NCBI GenBank assembly: GCA_025061735.1
Contig: JANXAU010000061.1
Coordinates: 1 to 55,115 of the forward strand
Source of the DNA: Candidatus Bipolaricaulota bacterium
GTDB taxonomy: Bacteria; Bipolaricaulota; Bipolaricaulia; RBG-16-55-9; DRXL01
Direction: 5' to 3'
DNA length: 55,115 nt
The position numbers were made by a program, and so were the translations under genes. The notes under the pieces were generated by a model, which saw nothing but the letters and a program-made list of their open reading frames with translations, was not told the origin of the DNA and ran no database searches. This document shows, one piece after another, positions 52,890 through 55,115 of this stretch; position 1 is the stretch's first letter; every line of letters begins with the position of its first letter.

Positions 52890-54052
52890 GAGAGCGGGTG
52901 CCAACAAGCCGCGAAGTGGCTGTCGCGGTGGGGCTTGAAGGCCGGGTCCTCCTTGGTGCAGTGCTCCGTAGCGTAGGGGCAGCGCGGATGGAAGCGACAG
53001 CCCGACGGGGGATGAATCAGATCGGGAGGCTCCCCCGGCAGCGACTCCAGCTTGCGCTTCTCCCCTTTGATGCTGGGAAAGGCCGACATCAGCGCTTTTG
53101 TGTAGGGGTGGACCGGGCGCTGGAAGATCGCCTCAGCGGAGGCCAGCTCGACGAGCTTGCCCGCGTACATCACGCCGATCTTATCCGAAACCTCAGCGAT
53201 CACGGCAATATCGTGCGAGATATAGATCATGCTCATATTGAGCTTCTTCTGGATCGCGCGCATCTCCCGCAAGATCTTATCTTGGACGATCACGTCAAGC
53301 GCGGTCGTCGGCTCATCGGCGATGATCAGATCGGGATCGCACGCCAGCGCCATGGCGATGATCGCTCGCTGCTTCATGCCCCCGGAATACTCATGGGGAT
53401 AGCGATCCATCATCGAGGGGTCGATGCCCACGGTTTGAAAGAGCTGGGCGATCTTGTCTCGCACTTCGTTGGGGGGCAGCCCCGGCATGTGGGTATTGAT
53501 CGCCTCGGCGATCTGATCCCCGACTTTATAGACGGGATTGAGGGCGTTCATCGCCGCTTGGAAGATCATCGAGATCCCCTTCCAGCGGATCTCTTGCAGG
53601 CGCGGCTCATCCAGCGCGACCAGATCAACCCCAAGGAGCGCCTTGGGAGCGACCTCTACGGGCATCTCTTTAAGGTGCCCGTTGCTGCGAACTTGCAGCA
53701 GAAGATGGCCATCGCCGCGCACCTCCCGCAGCCGCCCGCTGTAGGCTTCGTTGCCGTTCTGAATGATCTTCACGGGAAAACCCAGATAACGCAAGGCCTT
53801 CTGGGGATCGTAAGGGCGATAGAAGAAGACGTGGCCCTTCTTAAAGATCGCGTTCTCCGGCAAGAGGCGCAGCATGGTAATCGCGATGGACGTCTTGCCG
53901 CAACCGGACTCGCCCACCAATCCCAAGGCCTCGCCTTTGTAGAGCGTGAACGTGACGTCGTCTACGGCCTTGACCTCGCCCTTGCGGGTCAGGTAGTGCA
54001 TCGTGAGGTCTTGGACTTCTAAGACGGGTTGAGAGAAAGTCGCGGTGGTCAT
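52886..54052 (-). CDS. Opp/Dpp-type peptide ABC ATPase (D subunit) with an insertion
   Basis: The 388-residue ATPase has Walker [10 protein letters not shown] (47-55), Q-loop Gln 165 ([13 protein letters not shown]), signature YSGGMKQR (222-229) and Walker B LIIADEPT (242-249), plus the Cys-rich OppD C-terminus. About 60 residues (around 79-142) are inserted at the same place as in the F subunit, although the two inserts do not look alike. Seven bases separate it from the permease. Confidence 0.93.
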   Translation of the reverse strand: MTTATFSQPVLEVQDLTMHYLTRKGEVKAVDDVTFTLYKGEALGLVGESGCGKTSIAITMLRLLPENAIFKKGHVFFYRPYDPQKALRYLGFPVKIIQNGNEAYSGRLREVRGDGHLLLQVRSNGHLKEMPVEVAPKALLGVDLVALDEPRLQEIRWKGISMIFQAAMNALNPVYKVGDQIAEAINTHMPGLPPNEVRDKIAQLFQTVGIDPSMMDRYPHEYSGGMKQRAIIAMALACDPDLIIADEPTTALDVIVQDKILREMRAIQKKLNMSMIYISHDIAVIAEVSDKIGVMYAGKLVELASAEAIFQRPVHPYTKALMSAFPSIKGEKRKLESLPGEPPDLIHPPSGCRFHPRCPYATEHCTKEDPAFKPHRDSHFAACWHPLS

Positions 54053-54059
54053 CGTGTGC

Positions 54060-55103
54060 TCACCGGGCGCGCAGGCGCGGGTTGACGATCTCGTCCAAGC
54101 CGCGACCCACCAGATAGAACGCCGCGCAGAGCAGCGTGATGCACGACCCTGCGGGCAGCCAGAGCCACCAGTACTCCATCATATTCGTTGCGCCCAGATA
54201 ACCGGCATCGCGCGTGACGTTGATCATCAGGCCCCAGCTCATCTTGATATCGACTAAGCCAAAGAAGCTGAGCACGGCCTCGGAGAAGATCGCGCTGGTC
54301 ACCGTGAACATCATATAGAGAAACGAGAGGGGCAGAATATTGGGGATGATATGCCGGAAGATGATATGCCCGTGGCTGCCCCCGGCTACGAGGGCCGCTT
54401 CGATATACGGCTTGACTTTGATCGCCAGCGCTTGGGATTTCAAGACGATCGTGATCGAGCCAAAGCCCCCATAAATTCCCAAGATGACCGCGAGGCTCCA
54501 AAAGTCCATCTGCATCAATCCGCTCAAGACAATCAAGAAAGCAATCAATGGGAAGAGCAGAATGATATCAGCAAGTCTCATGAAGAACGTATCTATAAAG
54601 CCCCCGTAATACGCCGAGATCGCACCCACGGCCGTGCCGATGAAGACCGTGATGAGCGCGGCGAAGATCCCCAAGACGAAGGCCGCTTGGATGCCGTGCA
54701 GGATCTGGCTGAGGATATCGCGTCCGTAGGGGTCGGTGCCCAGCCAATGGCGGGCCGAGGGCGGGGCTGGGAAGTTCTCAGTGACGTAGGTCTGTTGTTT
54801 CTCGTCCCAGATGAAGGGCCTTCCCAAGATCGGGTCATAGATGCGCTCGTCCCAGAGCGGCTGCCAGAGCTTTTGGTTAGGAGCTATGGGAGACCAATCG
54901 GGCATGGTGGGGCCGCCCCACAAGATGGGGTAGACGATAAACCCAGCGATGAAGAAGACTACGATCACAGCGAGGCCGGTCAAGCCGATCTTGCTCTCGC
55001 GGAACATCGCCCAGCTCTCGCGGGCACCGCGCCAGAGCAGGCGCGCGCGCACGCGCCACATCGGCTCAAACTTTCTAGATGGAGCTATAGCTGCCGTAGC
55101 CAA
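54060..55103 (-). CDS. Opp/Dpp-type peptide ABC permease (C subunit)
   Basis: The 347-residue inner-membrane permease has an N-terminal cytoplasmic segment, a membrane anchor, an extra periplasmic loop of about 60 residues before HWLGTDPYGRDILSQ, five more membrane segments and the EAA loop AALVAGGSHGHIIFRHIIPN. TTG 55103 with GAGG eight bases before it is the start. The upstream permease (B) and the binding protein would be beyond the window. Confidence 0.93.
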   Translation of the reverse strand: MATAAIAPSRKFEPMWRVRARLLWRGARESWAMFRESKIGLTGLAVIVVFFIAGFIVYPILWGGPTMPDWSPIAPNQKLWQPLWDERIYDPILGRPFIWDEKQQTYVTENFPAPPSARHWLGTDPYGRDILSQILHGIQAAFVLGIFAALITVFIGTAVGAISAYYGGFIDTFFMRLADIILLFPLIAFLIVLSGLMQMDFWSLAVILGIYGGFGSITIVLKSQALAIKVKPYIEAALVAGGSHGHIIFRHIIPNILPLSFLYMMFTVTSAIFSEAVLSFFGLVDIKMSWGLMINVTRDAGYLGATNMMEYWWLWLPAGSCITLLCAAFYLVGRGLDEIVNPRLRAR

Positions 55104-55115
55104 GGTTCTTTCCTC

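Overview
The window is a dense, GC-rich bacterial chromosome segment with few gaps and many 1-4 base start/stop overlaps. No rRNA, tRNA, CRISPR array, insertion sequence or intact prophage is visible. LolCDE/LolA-like export modules, RND transport, a murein amidase and a SurA/PpiD-like chaperone point to a cell with two membranes. The clpC-radA-disA order recalls Gram-positive genomes, and the fused str-S10-spc-alpha ribosomal block resembles deep-branching thermophile-type lineages. I read it as an uncultured diderm of a deep-branching phylum. A Bipolaricaulota/Acetothermia-like or Fraserbacteria-like host is only a hunch and was not tested against any database.

Layout. (1) 1-8.1 kb, + strand: an MBL-fold hydrolase, clpC-radA-disA-pnp, an unexplained structured RNA element with a candidate small ORF, moaD-moaE and a HesB/IscA-type protein. 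(2) 8.1-10.4 kb: the primary sigma factor (-) and D-Ala-D-Ala ligase (+), each with a clear promoter. (3) 10.5-15.8 kb, +: a TetR-regulated set with a secreted protein, an RND transporter and a secreted protein with calcium-binding repeats. (4) 33.4-15.8 kb, -: 33 ribosomal and housekeeping genes from rpsL to rplQ behind one near-consensus promoter; rpmD (L30) and tuf are missing from their usual places. (5) 33.7-34.1 kb, +: rplM, with a promoter back to back with that of rpsL. (6) 40.65-34.1 kb, -: a seven-gene operon of PadR regulator, ABC ATPase, two FtsX/LolE-type permeases, LolA-like protein, HEAT-repeat protein and SRPBCC protein. (7) 41.0-43.9 kb, +: a broken HicA-like toxin gene and a second permease/LolA-like/ATPase set. 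(8) 43.9-50.7 kb: a HEPN/MNT pair (-), an ABM monooxygenase (+), an amidase (-) divergent from a 1175-residue PPIase-TPR protein (+), then a MazG-like protein, a small protein and a YqeG-like phosphatase. (9) 55.1-50.6 kb, -: an Opp/Dpp peptide ABC operon (permease and two ATPases) followed by two small membrane-anchored proteins.

Promoters are unusually easy to read. Several match TTGACA-17-TATAAT exactly or nearly, and others carry an extended -10 (TGCTATAAT). They correct several gene starts and suggest leaderless transcripts for moaD, ddl and the HEPN gene. Two genes, infA (ATC) and padR (CTG), appear to need non-canonical start codons.

The observations I rate highest are: the structured RNA/anti-Shine-Dalgarno locus near 6.7-6.9 kb; matched insertions in both peptide-transporter ATPases; a DisA whose two signature motifs are altered; the ATC start of infA; ribosomal protein S11 without its usual basic tail; and the pair of Lol-like modules around a PadR operator.
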